From: JAXMHN01 sp964578605
GTDB taxonomy: Bacteria > Verrucomicrobiota > Verrucomicrobiia > Limisphaerales > SIBE01
Assembly: GCA_964578605.1 (NCBI GenBank)
Contig: CAZODO010000012.1
Location: 1 to 64,000 of the forward strand
Length of the DNA: 64,000 nt
Reading direction: 5' to 3'
This document shows, one piece after another, positions 26,029 through 33,636 of this stretch (position 1 is the first letter of the stretch; each line of letters begins with the position of its first letter). The translations under genes and the position numbers were made by a program. The notes beneath the pieces are model-generated. The model was not told where the DNA came from. It was given only the letters and a program-made list of their open reading frames with translations, and made no database searches.

Positions 26029-27231
26029 AGGGGGCGGCACGAGAGTGACTCGGAAGAAGGCCGCCTCGTCAGGGCAACAATCCCGCAACGCCGCCGTCCT
26101 TCCGGTGCTGGGCTCCGTGACGGGTTCGAAGCTCGTGGGCGAAGCGGGGGTCGACTTCTCCACCACGTAATAATGCAACTCGGTGGTTTCGCGGTTGCTG
26201 ACGTTCATGGTCACAGACCCGGGCCCTTCCCATTCGAGGATCAAGGCGCCACTCTGCCGAGATAACGACGTGATCCTGGGCCGAGGGTGAAACCCAATAA
26301 CGCCCCGCAAAGGCAGCTCCGCCTGCCACGGACGCGCGTCCCAGACAGATAGCGTGTTTTCGCCGCTGCTGCCCCAGCTTGTCTTGTAGCGCACGTATTG
26401 TTCCCCGCTATCCGGGATGTAATACCCGTAGGCCAGCATGCCGTGAATGTTGGGATTCGCACGGGGCATTCCCGGAAGCGGACGGGCCAGCTGATCGTAA
26501 TTCTGCAGGAAAAGGAGGACCGGGTATCCGGCGTCGATCTCGCTGCGCAGGGCATCGAAGGTGAACCCCTGGCCGGCGGCAACCGCAGGGTTGAAGTCCA
26601 CCAACTGGGAGAACACATCGCTTTCGGTCCCTCGATACTTCGCCCACGCACGCAATCCGGAAGGAATATCCGGGATCGGCTCTCCGCTTGTCTTTTCGGG
26701 CGTGAAGTTCTCTCGTTTCAAACCGCTCTGCTCCCAGAACACGAACGAAAACCCGTCGATGTTCCCGTCACATTCCCCGTTCAGATTGGCCCATCTGTTC
26801 TGGTTCAGCCCCGTGAAATCGCCAATGCAGTCAGGCGCATGCTCCGGCCGGCCCGCCGAAAGGCAGGGATCCGGGTCCGTGCTTTCGTAGACGACCCAAT
26901 AATCATCCATGTGCCCTGGCTGATTCTGCGGCCGCCCATCCAGGCCAGCCCGGCTTGCCCACATCGAGCGAATTCCATTGTTCGCCGAGTCGGAAGACAG
27001 CGGAGCGACGCCCCCCGCTGTCGGGCCGGTGTACAAATTGGGGAATCCATGCCGGTCCCAATAGCCCATGAGGTTGCCGGTAGCGGTTCCAAAGCATCCG
27101 GCATCCCAGGCGTAGTCTGGGACTTCCGTGAGCATGACGTTCACCGCGGGCCAAGCGGAAAGGGTGGAAAGACCCAGCGCCACCGCGCCCAGCATTTTCC
27201 GGCCCTGACAAGGAACCCAGATCAAGTTCAT
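26020..27231 (-). CDS. Secreted C39-like (papain-fold) putative peptidase
   Basis: About 403 aa. A signal peptide (LGAVALGLSTLSAWPAVNV) precedes a domain in which DYAWDAGCFGTATGNLMGYW supplies a cysteine in the position typical of C39/papain-like enzymes, IHGMLAYGYY a histidine, and YKTSWGSSGENTLSVW a later aromatic/polar strand seen in C39-like proteins. Together these suggest a Cys-His thiol hydrolase acting on secreted proteins. The C-terminal ~80 residues (PRITSLSRQSGALILEW onward) form a beta-sandwich accessory domain. The residue assignments come from pattern only. An alternative start is 27258. Confidence 0.6.
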   Translation of the reverse strand: MNLIWVPCQGRKMLGAVALGLSTLSAWPAVNVMLTEVPDYAWDAGCFGTATGNLMGYWDRHGFPNLYTGPTAGGVAPLSSDSANNGIRSMWASRAGLDGRPQNQPGHMDDYWVVYESTDPDPCLSAGRPEHAPDCIGDFTGLNQNRWANLNGECDGNIDGFSFVFWEQSGLKRENFTPEKTSGEPIPDIPSGLRAWAKYRGTESDVFSQLVDFNPAVAAGQGFTFDALRSEIDAGYPVLLFLQNYDQLARPLPGMPRANPNIHGMLAYGYYIPDSGEQYVRYKTSWGSSGENTLSVWDARPWQAELPLRGVIGFHPRPRITSLSRQSGALILEWEGPGSVTMNVSNRETTELHYYVVEKSTPASPTSFEPVTEPSTGRTAALRDCCPDEAAFFRVTLVPPPSP

Positions 27232-27685
27232 TTGCACTGCACCGGATTCATAAGCCAATTTGAGCCGGGTTTCCAGTGCGAGTTATCGCGGACGCGTTCG
27301 AGCATGCAGCACCCGTTCTTTTCTGTACGTCCTGGATTTGAGCGTGTTACCGCTGTCTTTGCCGCAGGGGCTGTTCGGCGGCAATGCGCGCGCGTTTCAG
27401 GCCGTCGATCCCTTCGCGCCGGGGTTCACCCGTAGTTCACCCGTAGATGACCCGTAGATGACCCGTTCGCCAACGGGTGATCTACGGGTGAACACCGGGT
27501 CAACTACGGGGCATCCCCGGATGCAGGTGGCAGTGGGTCTGGTTCGTGTCCCGCAGACGGCCACAGGCCCCAGGAGGACGGGGCCTGCCGGATAACGTGA
27601 GTTGCCCCTAGCTCCCGCCGTGGATTCCGGATTCCTCCTTGAAGCTTTGCCGGAGGCCGGATTATACTCCCCGCAGCTATTTTTG
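27232..27685. other. Spacer with an 11-bp-unit hairpin array
   Basis: A 454-bp gap between divergent genes. Its notable content is the hairpin array at 27425-27510. Apart from that there is a GC-rich tract (CAGGCCCCAGGAGGACGGGGCCTG at about 27560) that can form a hairpin. No convincing ORF was found. Confidence 0.5.
27425..27510. repeat. Hairpin array of 11-bp units, copy A
   Basis: Reading 5' to 3', the left arm contains CCCGTAGTTCA, CCCGTAGATGA and CCCGTAGATGA, then CCCGTT, a 4-nt loop CGCC, and AACGGG, followed by the right arm TGATCTACGGG, TGAACACCGGG and TCAACTACGGG. The arms are complementary, so the whole 86 bp can fold into one long hairpin with an 11-nt period. The same design occurs at 55173-55282. 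Confidence 0.85.
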
Positions 27686-28552
27686 ATGACGTCCTCCACC
27701 CAATCGAGCGACGCTCTGTCCGAGAATCAGAAGGCCGCGTTGATCAAGCTGCTTACCGACGAAGATATTGCTGTTTATCACACGATCCGCAGCAAGATCC
27801 TTTCGTACGGACCGGGCGCGGCGGTGTGGTTGCGTCCCCACACCTTGAGCAGTGACGCGGTGCTGCGCCGGCGCGCGAATGAACTCGTGCACTTCCTCAG
27901 CCGCCAGGACGCGGATAATCGCTTTCTGGCCTTCTGTTTGAGCCAGGGTGAGGAGATGGATATCGAAGAAGGGGCTTGGCTGCTATCGCAGACGCAGTAT
28001 CCGGATATCAACATCGCTGCTTACCAGGCCTTGTTCGATAGCTACGTGGCGGATCTGCGCGAGCGAATCGATCCGAAGGGGGCCCCGGAAACCATCCTTG
28101 CGGCCATCAACGAGTATTTGTTCGTGGACCTCGGCTTTTCCGGCAACGAGGCCAACTACTACGAACCGGACAACAGCTACATCAACCGCGTGGTCGACCG
28201 CCGCACGGGAAACCCCATCAGCCTTTGCCTGGTGTACCTCTTTGTCGCCCGGCGCCTCCGACTCCCCATCGCCGGAATTGGCATGCCAGGCCATTTCCTG
28301 ATTCGCTTTCAGTCCGCGTCCGGGGACATCTACATCGACGCTTTCAATCGCGGGAAACTGCTGACGAAAGCGGACTGCATCAAGTACCTCCTCCATACCA
28401 GCCACGGGTTTCAGGAAAGCTACCTGGCAGCCGTGAGCCCGCGACGGGTGCTGTTGCGGGTATGTTCCAACCTGCACCAGATTTACGTCGGTCTGGAGCT
28501 TCAAGACGAGACATCGCGGCTGCAACGGTACATTGTGGCGCTGGCGAAGTGA
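27686..28552 (+). CDS. SirB1-like transglutaminase-fold protein
   Basis: A 288-aa cytosolic protein of the SirB1/UPF0162 family. Its hallmarks are the N-terminal helical region (ENQKAALIKLLTDEDIAVY), the NYYEPDNSYINRVVDRRTGNPISLCLVYLFVARRL block, and IAGIGMPGHFLIRF with the histidine-containing strand, followed by IYIDAFNRGKLL. The Cys-His-Asp arrangement of the transglutaminase-like fold is plausible (Cys in SLCLVY, His in GMPGHF, Asp in IYIDAF). The function is not biochemically settled in the family. It starts at ATG 27686 after a repeat-rich spacer and stands alone. Confidence 0.85.
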   Translation: MTSSTQSSDALSENQKAALIKLLTDEDIAVYHTIRSKILSYGPGAAVWLRPHTLSSDAVLRRRANELVHFLSRQDADNRFLAFCLSQGEEMDIEEGAWLLSQTQYPDINIAAYQALFDSYVADLRERIDPKGAPETILAAINEYLFVDLGFSGNEANYYEPDNSYINRVVDRRTGNPISLCLVYLFVARRLRLPIAGIGMPGHFLIRFQSASGDIYIDAFNRGKLLTKADCIKYLLHTSHGFQESYLAAVSPRRVLLRVCSNLHQIYVGLELQDETSRLQRYIVALAK

Positions 28553-28604
28553 CGCCGGGAGAGCCAAAAAGGGGCAGGGCGCGCTTGAGAACCGCTTGAC
28601 CTCT

Positions 28605-29906
28605 CTAAGGCTGCGGTGCCTTGGTCAGCACGAAAGCGTCCCGCTCCGTTCCGGTGGCATCCAGGAAGACGGCCCTCAATCGCGCGCCAGCGATATCCAG
28701 GTAGAGCGATCCGGCGGCGTTGATCGCAACAGCCATGGCAGGGTGATTCAAGCCGTGCAAATCCTCAGGATGCGTTGCATGGCCCGCGCTTCCTGCGTTG
28801 ATATACACCGTGCCCCGGGAACGGGCTGTGCGCTCGCCGTTGCCCGCGATCATAAAAGGCTGGAACGAGGTAGATTTCCCGAAGTGGCCACGGAGCGGGT
28901 GGGAACGTTCATAAAGGTGACTGTGGCCGCAGAGGACGAGGTCAACCCCGGCGGCTTCGAGAATTGGAACCACCTTCTCCCGCATATCCGTCATGCGCCG
29001 GTCACGGCCTGCCTCGGCATCGGAGTCGTGCGATCCTTTGCTGTAGGGCGGGTGATGCCAGTAGGCAATCGTCCAGGGCAGGCGGTTGGCCGCAAGGTCC
29101 TGCCTCAGCCACGGCACCATCCGGCCTTGCTCCGAGAGATCCGTGTCCTGCGAGTCCAAGCAGATGAAATGGGCATTTCCGTAATCAAAGGCATACCAAG
29201 CCTCCGAACCCGACGGAATGCCGCCCGCTTCGCCCAGGCGTGGCAAGGTGAACAGGTCGTAGTACACCCCGCTTTCGGTCTTCGAACTCGCGTTACGCGC
29301 GTCGTGATTGCCAAAGGCGGGCCACAGCACGGCACGCTTGAACTGCCGGCGGTAAACGTCGAAAAACCGCACGTCGAACTGGCTTTCCGAGGCGTCGCTG
29401 TAAGCGTTGTCTCCCAAGGTCAGAATCGCGTCCGCAGGAATACCAACCGACGCGCGTTCGTAAGCATCGCGGACGGCTCTTTGCTCGGGAAAACCCGTTC
29501 CAGGATCTCCCAAAACCCAAACGCGAATCGGCTTGGTCGATCCCGCGACCGGCGCCGTCCTGAAAAAACTCTCCGGCCCGCCTTGCAGCGCGCCGGTGCG
29601 CGTTCCGACCGAGTAATAATAGACGGTGTCCGGGGTCAAGCCGGACAGCGGCACCACGTGCTCCCGGAACCGGCCAGGACCGGTTGCGATCTGATCGAGC
29701 CTGTCCGGCGCGGTTCCATACCGGACGACGCTCGTCGTGGGCACGGCCGTGCGCCACCGGACGATCACGGAGGTGGGAGTCCCCACTTGCAGGTAGGCAC
29801 CCCGCGTGACCCTCGGAAGCGGCGCGGGCTTTTGTGCGACGACTTCCGCGCCCGCGAGGAGGAAAAAGAGCAGGACTGCGCTGCAGGTCGCGTTCAAGAC
29901 GCTCAT
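28605..29906 (-). CDS. Secreted purple-acid-phosphatase-like metallophosphoesterase
   Basis: About 433 aa. The signal peptide (VLNATCSAVLLFFLLAGAEVVA) precedes a fibronectin-type N-terminal domain (TRGAYLQVGTPTSVIVRW) and a dinuclear metallophosphoesterase domain with all five motifs: LGDPGTG, LGDNAYSD, FGNHDARN, YWHHPPYSKG and CGHSHLYERS. The motif set and the tyrosine in GDNAYSD (the Fe-ligating position of purple acid phosphatases) favour this class, which hydrolyses phosphomonoesters for phosphate acquisition. It begins 19 bp after the stop of the aldo/keto reductase gene, so both are probably co-transcribed. ATG 29906 was chosen to give a clean leader. Confidence 0.9.
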   Translation of the reverse strand: MSVLNATCSAVLLFFLLAGAEVVAQKPAPLPRVTRGAYLQVGTPTSVIVRWRTAVPTTSVVRYGTAPDRLDQIATGPGRFREHVVPLSGLTPDTVYYYSVGTRTGALQGGPESFFRTAPVAGSTKPIRVWVLGDPGTGFPEQRAVRDAYERASVGIPADAILTLGDNAYSDASESQFDVRFFDVYRRQFKRAVLWPAFGNHDARNASSKTESGVYYDLFTLPRLGEAGGIPSGSEAWYAFDYGNAHFICLDSQDTDLSEQGRMVPWLRQDLAANRLPWTIAYWHHPPYSKGSHDSDAEAGRDRRMTDMREKVVPILEAAGVDLVLCGHSHLYERSHPLRGHFGKSTSFQPFMIAGNGERTARSRGTVYINAGSAGHATHPEDLHGLNHPAMAVAINAAGSLYLDIAGARLRAVFLDATGTERDAFVLTKAPQP

Positions 29907-29925
29907 CCCACGCAACCAAGGATGC

Positions 29926-30894
29926 TCAGGCGTTGCCAGATCCTGAGTGACGGAAGATCGGCGTGGCGGCCAACGCCTGACGGCGGATCGCATCGGCTTC
30001 TTCCGGGCTCAAGGGCGTGAACCTTGGCGCCAATCTTAGAGCAAGCTCCAGGCACTTGAAATCTGCCGGGTGAACCGCCGCGGTCACCGGGTGTGACAGA
30101 GTGAAACGCAGCCCGGCCAACGCTTCCTCGGGATCGGTCATCGGCTCGTACCAGCAATTCCGAGCGAACCGGTCGGCATCCTTGGGCCACGGCCGTTTGG
30201 CCATCGCTTTCAAGGCGAGAATCCCCATCTTCTTCTCCTGCGCCTTGGCGAGAACTTGCGGACCGAAATTGCCCGCATGCCAAGTCGCGTAATTCACCGG
30301 GAAGAGGATGGTGTCGAAGCGGTGCTGCTCCATCAATGCGAGGGCGGCATCGACCGAATGCGCCGAAAACCCAATGAACCGCACCTTGCCGGCTTTCCTG
30401 GCCGCTTCAAAGGCCTCCAAGGCACCGCCTGGGGCAAAAATCGCCTCCACGTCTTCCTTGGTCGTGACGGCGTGAAGCTGGTAAAGGTCGAAGTGATCCG
30501 TGCGCATCTGCTTCAAGGACGCTTCCAATTCCTTGGTAGCGCCTTCGCTGCCCCGCTGAGTGGTCTTGCAGGCGAGGAAAACGTCTTTCCGGAATGGTTC
30601 GAGCGCGGGGCCGAGGCGCTCTTCGGCATTGCCGTAGGACGGCGCGATATCAAAATAATTAACGTCGGCATCGATGGCCATGCGCACCCATTCGGAAGCT
30701 TGGGCAGGTGTCGATTGGTTCAGCACAAAGCCGCCAAAACCGATGATCGATAGCTTCTCGCCGGTTTGGCCAAGAGCGCGTCGCTCCAGCCTCCCGGGCT
30801 TGATCTCGCGTTCGATGCCTGCGAGCGAAGCGGGAAAGCAGGTCAGCATGCTTGCGGCCATGGCGGTGCCTTTGAGGAATTCACGTCGTCTCAT
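29926..30894 (-). CDS. Tat-exported aldo/keto reductase
   Basis: A 322-aa TIM-barrel oxidoreductase with a twin-arginine leader (MRRREFLKGTAMAASML). Catalytic-tetrad residues appear in order: Asp and Tyr in YFDIAPSYGNAEERLG, Lys in FLACKTTQRG, and His in LYQLHAVTT. The later segment FPVNYATWHAGNFG and ILALKAMAKRPW match AKR cofactor-binding regions. Tat export suggests it folds with its nicotinamide cofactor before export. The substrate is unknown. It precedes the purple-acid-phosphatase-like gene by 19 bp. Confidence 0.9.
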   Translation of the reverse strand: MRRREFLKGTAMAASMLTCFPASLAGIEREIKPGRLERRALGQTGEKLSIIGFGGFVLNQSTPAQASEWVRMAIDADVNYFDIAPSYGNAEERLGPALEPFRKDVFLACKTTQRGSEGATKELEASLKQMRTDHFDLYQLHAVTTKEDVEAIFAPGGALEAFEAARKAGKVRFIGFSAHSVDAALALMEQHRFDTILFPVNYATWHAGNFGPQVLAKAQEKKMGILALKAMAKRPWPKDADRFARNCWYEPMTDPEEALAGLRFTLSHPVTAAVHPADFKCLELALRLAPRFTPLSPEEADAIRRQALAATPIFRHSGSGNA

Positions 30895-31006
30895 AATCGG
30901 AGTATCACGGGTTGCCTGAGGTCCAGTTCAGCCTTCACAACCCGCGCAATTTAGCCCGGCGGGCGGCGGCTGGCCAGTCCTTCCGGATCCGCGTTGGCCC
31001 TGGGGC

Positions 31007-32554
31007 TCATCGCGGATTCGGAATCGGCGGTCGAGCCGCCCCGGAATGGCGTCGTCCGTAAAGGAAGTAGATCACCAGTCCAACCCCCAGCCACAAAAGG
31101 AACCGCGCCCAAGTCACCCCCGGAAGTTCAATCATCAACCAGAGGCAGGACACGATTGCACCCAGCGGCACCCACGGGTAAAGGGGCGTGCGAAAAGGCC
31201 GCGGCCGGTTCGGGTCCGTCCGCCGCAGAACGATAATGCCCGCCGCCACCAGGACAAAGGCGAAGAGGGTCCCGATATTGCACAGCTCAACGACCTCGTT
31301 GATATTCGACACCGCGGCGAACCCGGCCACCGCCACCCCCGTCAGGATAGTGGTCACGTGCGGCGTGCGGAACCGGGGATGCACCGCCGCCGCCCACCCG
31401 GGCAACAGACCGTCCCGCGCCATCGAAAAGAAGATGCGAGGCTGGCCAAGCTGGAACACAAGCAGCACGGACGTGGTGGCGAAGACCGCGCCGAAGGAGA
31501 TGAACCCGGCCATCCAGTTGAGCCCTCGTTCGGAGAACGCTTTGGCCAAGGGATCCGCCACATTCTGGAATTGGCTCCACTTCACCATCCCCGTCAGCAC
31601 GATGGCTACAGCCACGTAAATCACCGTGCAGACGATCAGGCTGGCGATAATCGCGATGGGCAGGTTGCGTTGCGGCTGGATCGTTTCTTCAGCGGCGGTG
31701 GAAATCGCGTCAAACCCGATGTAAGCGAAGAAAATGATGGCTGCGGCGCTTGAAATGCCGGCAAAGCCGTTTGGCGCAAACGGATGCCAATTCTCCGGCC
31801 GGGCGTAGAAGGCGCCCACGCCGATAAACAAGGCGATGACCACCAGCTTGAGAATGACCATGGTGGTGTTGAATCGAGAACTCTCGCGTATCCCGACCAC
31901 CAGCAGCCAGGTGATGAACGCGACGATCAAGACCGCAGGCAGGTCGAACACAATGGGCATTCCGGCGAGCCTGGGCGCATCCGCGAACGCTTGGGCGTCG
32001 GCCAAAACCGCCGACTCCAACCCTCCAGTCCCTGCGCCGCCCGCCTGGGCCTCCGCCACCACCCGCGAAGCCTGCAGCGCCGTCCGGAAATCCACCCCCA
32101 GCCAGAGAGGCCACGCATAGCCGAGCCCCTGGAGAAGACTCCGGAAATAATCCGACCATGAAATGGCTACGGCCACATTGCCAACGGCGTACTCGAGGAT
32201 CAGGTCCCATCCAATGATCCAGGCGATCAATTCGCCCAGCGTGGCATAGGCATACGTGTAGGCCGAGCCCGCCACCGGGACCATGGAGGCAAATTCGGCA
32301 TAACAGAGCGCCGCAAATCCGCACGCAATAGCCACCAGGACGAACGAAATCGCCAGCGCCGGCCCCGCCCCAAGGTGTTGCGCTCCGCCGGCGGCCGCGG
32401 TGCCGATCGTCGAGAAAATGCCGGCCCCGACGATCGCCCCGATCCCCAGGAAGGTCAGTTGCAGCGGGCCCAAACTGCGACGCAGTTGATGTTCGGGACG
32501 TTCCGTGCCGAGCAAGAGCTGGTCGAGAGACTTGGTGCGGAACAATCGGCGCAT
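31007..32554 (-). CDS. APC-superfamily amino acid permease (cationic amino acid transporter type)
   Basis: A 515-aa protein with about twelve to thirteen hydrophobic helices. Its first helix carries the APC consensus GIGAIVGAGIFSTIGTAAAG, and IIFFAYIGFDAISTAAEE matches the helix-6 motif of CAT/YfnA-type transporters. This points to uptake of amino acids, probably cationic or neutral, by symport or exchange. The gene lies 112 bp upstream of the aldo/keto reductase on the same strand; a LysE-family exporter gene follows on its 5' side. Specificity cannot be set from sequence. Confidence 0.9.
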   Translation of the reverse strand: MRRLFRTKSLDQLLLGTERPEHQLRRSLGPLQLTFLGIGAIVGAGIFSTIGTAAAGGAQHLGAGPALAISFVLVAIACGFAALCYAEFASMVPVAGSAYTYAYATLGELIAWIIGWDLILEYAVGNVAVAISWSDYFRSLLQGLGYAWPLWLGVDFRTALQASRVVAEAQAGGAGTGGLESAVLADAQAFADAPRLAGMPIVFDLPAVLIVAFITWLLVVGIRESSRFNTTMVILKLVVIALFIGVGAFYARPENWHPFAPNGFAGISSAAAIIFFAYIGFDAISTAAEETIQPQRNLPIAIIASLIVCTVIYVAVAIVLTGMVKWSQFQNVADPLAKAFSERGLNWMAGFISFGAVFATTSVLLVFQLGQPRIFFSMARDGLLPGWAAAVHPRFRTPHVTTILTGVAVAGFAAVSNINEVVELCNIGTLFAFVLVAAGIIVLRRTDPNRPRPFRTPLYPWVPLGAIVSCLWLMIELPGVTWARFLLWLGVGLVIYFLYGRRHSGAARPPIPNPR

Positions 32555-32830
32555 GCTTTGGGTTCAGGATCGTTTGCCGGAAACGGCACGATTGTGGCCT
32601 CGAGAGGGCAAGTATCGCACGCGCGGATGTTGTCGGGATACCGGGTGAAAATGCAAGGTCGCAATAGGGATGCAAGGAGTCTCGGGCCGAGGTCGATCGG
32701 GCTTGGGGCCCTCGCTGTCGCTCAACGCACGAAGGCTGACACCCTCAGGGCCCAGTTCCGACGCTTTTGAGTTAAATCGAAAGATTTCTAATCATCGAGC
32801 CACCTCCGGCCCCTTCCAGCCACACCCGGC

Positions 32831-33463
32831 TCAAGCGACTGGTCCGCGACCCGAAGCCAAGTGCCTGAGCCCGTCGCCAAGGAGCAGCAAGCCGAAAAGC
32901 GCAAGCATCGCCGCCAGCACGCGCATAGTCACCCGGTATCCGCTGCCGGACAGGACATTGCGGTAACGGCCCGCCAATAGCGCCACGGCCAATTTCGAGC
33001 CGACGAGCATCGCGTAGAAGGCGGCCAGGAATATTCCCAGGGTTTGCCAGCCTTCCTGCAACGTCTTGGCCAGCATCGCCGCGCCGGCCGTCAGCCAGAA
33101 GACCCACGGGTGGGGATTCAGCAGGTTGGTGGTGATGCCTTTCAGCCAGGAGCGAGGACGCTCTGCAGGCGCTCCCGGTTCCCGGTGGGTGGCCTTGAGA
33201 CTTTCCCAGGCCAGGTAGAGGATGAAGACTCCGCCAAGGACGGACATGGCTCCGAGCATCGGTTGGAACTGCGCCAATCTAGCCGCCAGCACAAGCACGA
33301 GGAGAATGATCGGCGCGTCGGTCACCAGGGGCGTGAGGGCGACTTTGCATCCTTCGCGCGGACCATGGCGAAGCGTCTGGGCCAGGACCAGTGCCAGCAT
33401 CGGCCCGGGGGACAGACCCGCCGAGGCTCCGAGCAGCAGACCGGTAATCATTGCCGCGAGCAT
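32831..33463 (-). CDS. LysE-family amino acid exporter
   Basis: A 210-aa, six-helix membrane protein with the LysE/RhtB entry motif SPGPMLALVLAQTLRHGPREG and the central ITTNLLNPHPWVFWL (the usual NPKxxLFF position). LysE/RhtB proteins export amino acids such as lysine, threonine or homoserine. The neighbouring APC permease makes an import/export pair for amino acids conceivable, but they are separated by 276 bp. An in-frame ATG at 33451 is possible. Confidence 0.88.
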   Translation of the reverse strand: MLAAMITGLLLGASAGLSPGPMLALVLAQTLRHGPREGCKVALTPLVTDAPIILLVLVLAARLAQFQPMLGAMSVLGGVFILYLAWESLKATHREPGAPAERPRSWLKGITTNLLNPHPWVFWLTAGAAMLAKTLQEGWQTLGIFLAAFYAMLVGSKLAVALLAGRYRNVLSGSGYRVTMRVLAAMLALFGLLLLGDGLRHLASGRGPVA

Positions 33464-33526
33464 GGCGCCCTAAGCCTGACTTTGCGCACCCGGAGCCAGC
33501 CAGGTTTCAGCAATTCCCATTTTGTT

Positions 33527-33609
33527 AGGAGCGCCAGCTTGCAGCCGGCTTTAGGCAACGCGCGCTCGTGAGGCGGTGAAGGACGAAGGGGGCTGCAAGC
33601 CGGCGCTCC
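33527..33609. repeat. REPIN/MITE-like palindromic repeat, copy 2 (inverted relative to copy 1)
   Basis: Near-perfect terminal inverted repeats: GGAGCGCCAGCTTGCAGCC at the left, GGCTGCAAGCCGGCGCTCC at the right. The reverse complement aligns with 24361-24432 over most of its length, with about 9 extra bases next to one end. It sits between the LysE gene and the carB 3' end. Confidence 0.7.
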
Positions 33610-33636
33610 GACGAATAGGATTTCACCGGGAGAAGA

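Noticed and set aside
27425..27510. CRISPR interpretation of the 11-bp arrays
   Set aside because: Units are only 11 bp, abut without spacers, and flip to the reverse complement at a central loop. No cas gene is present.
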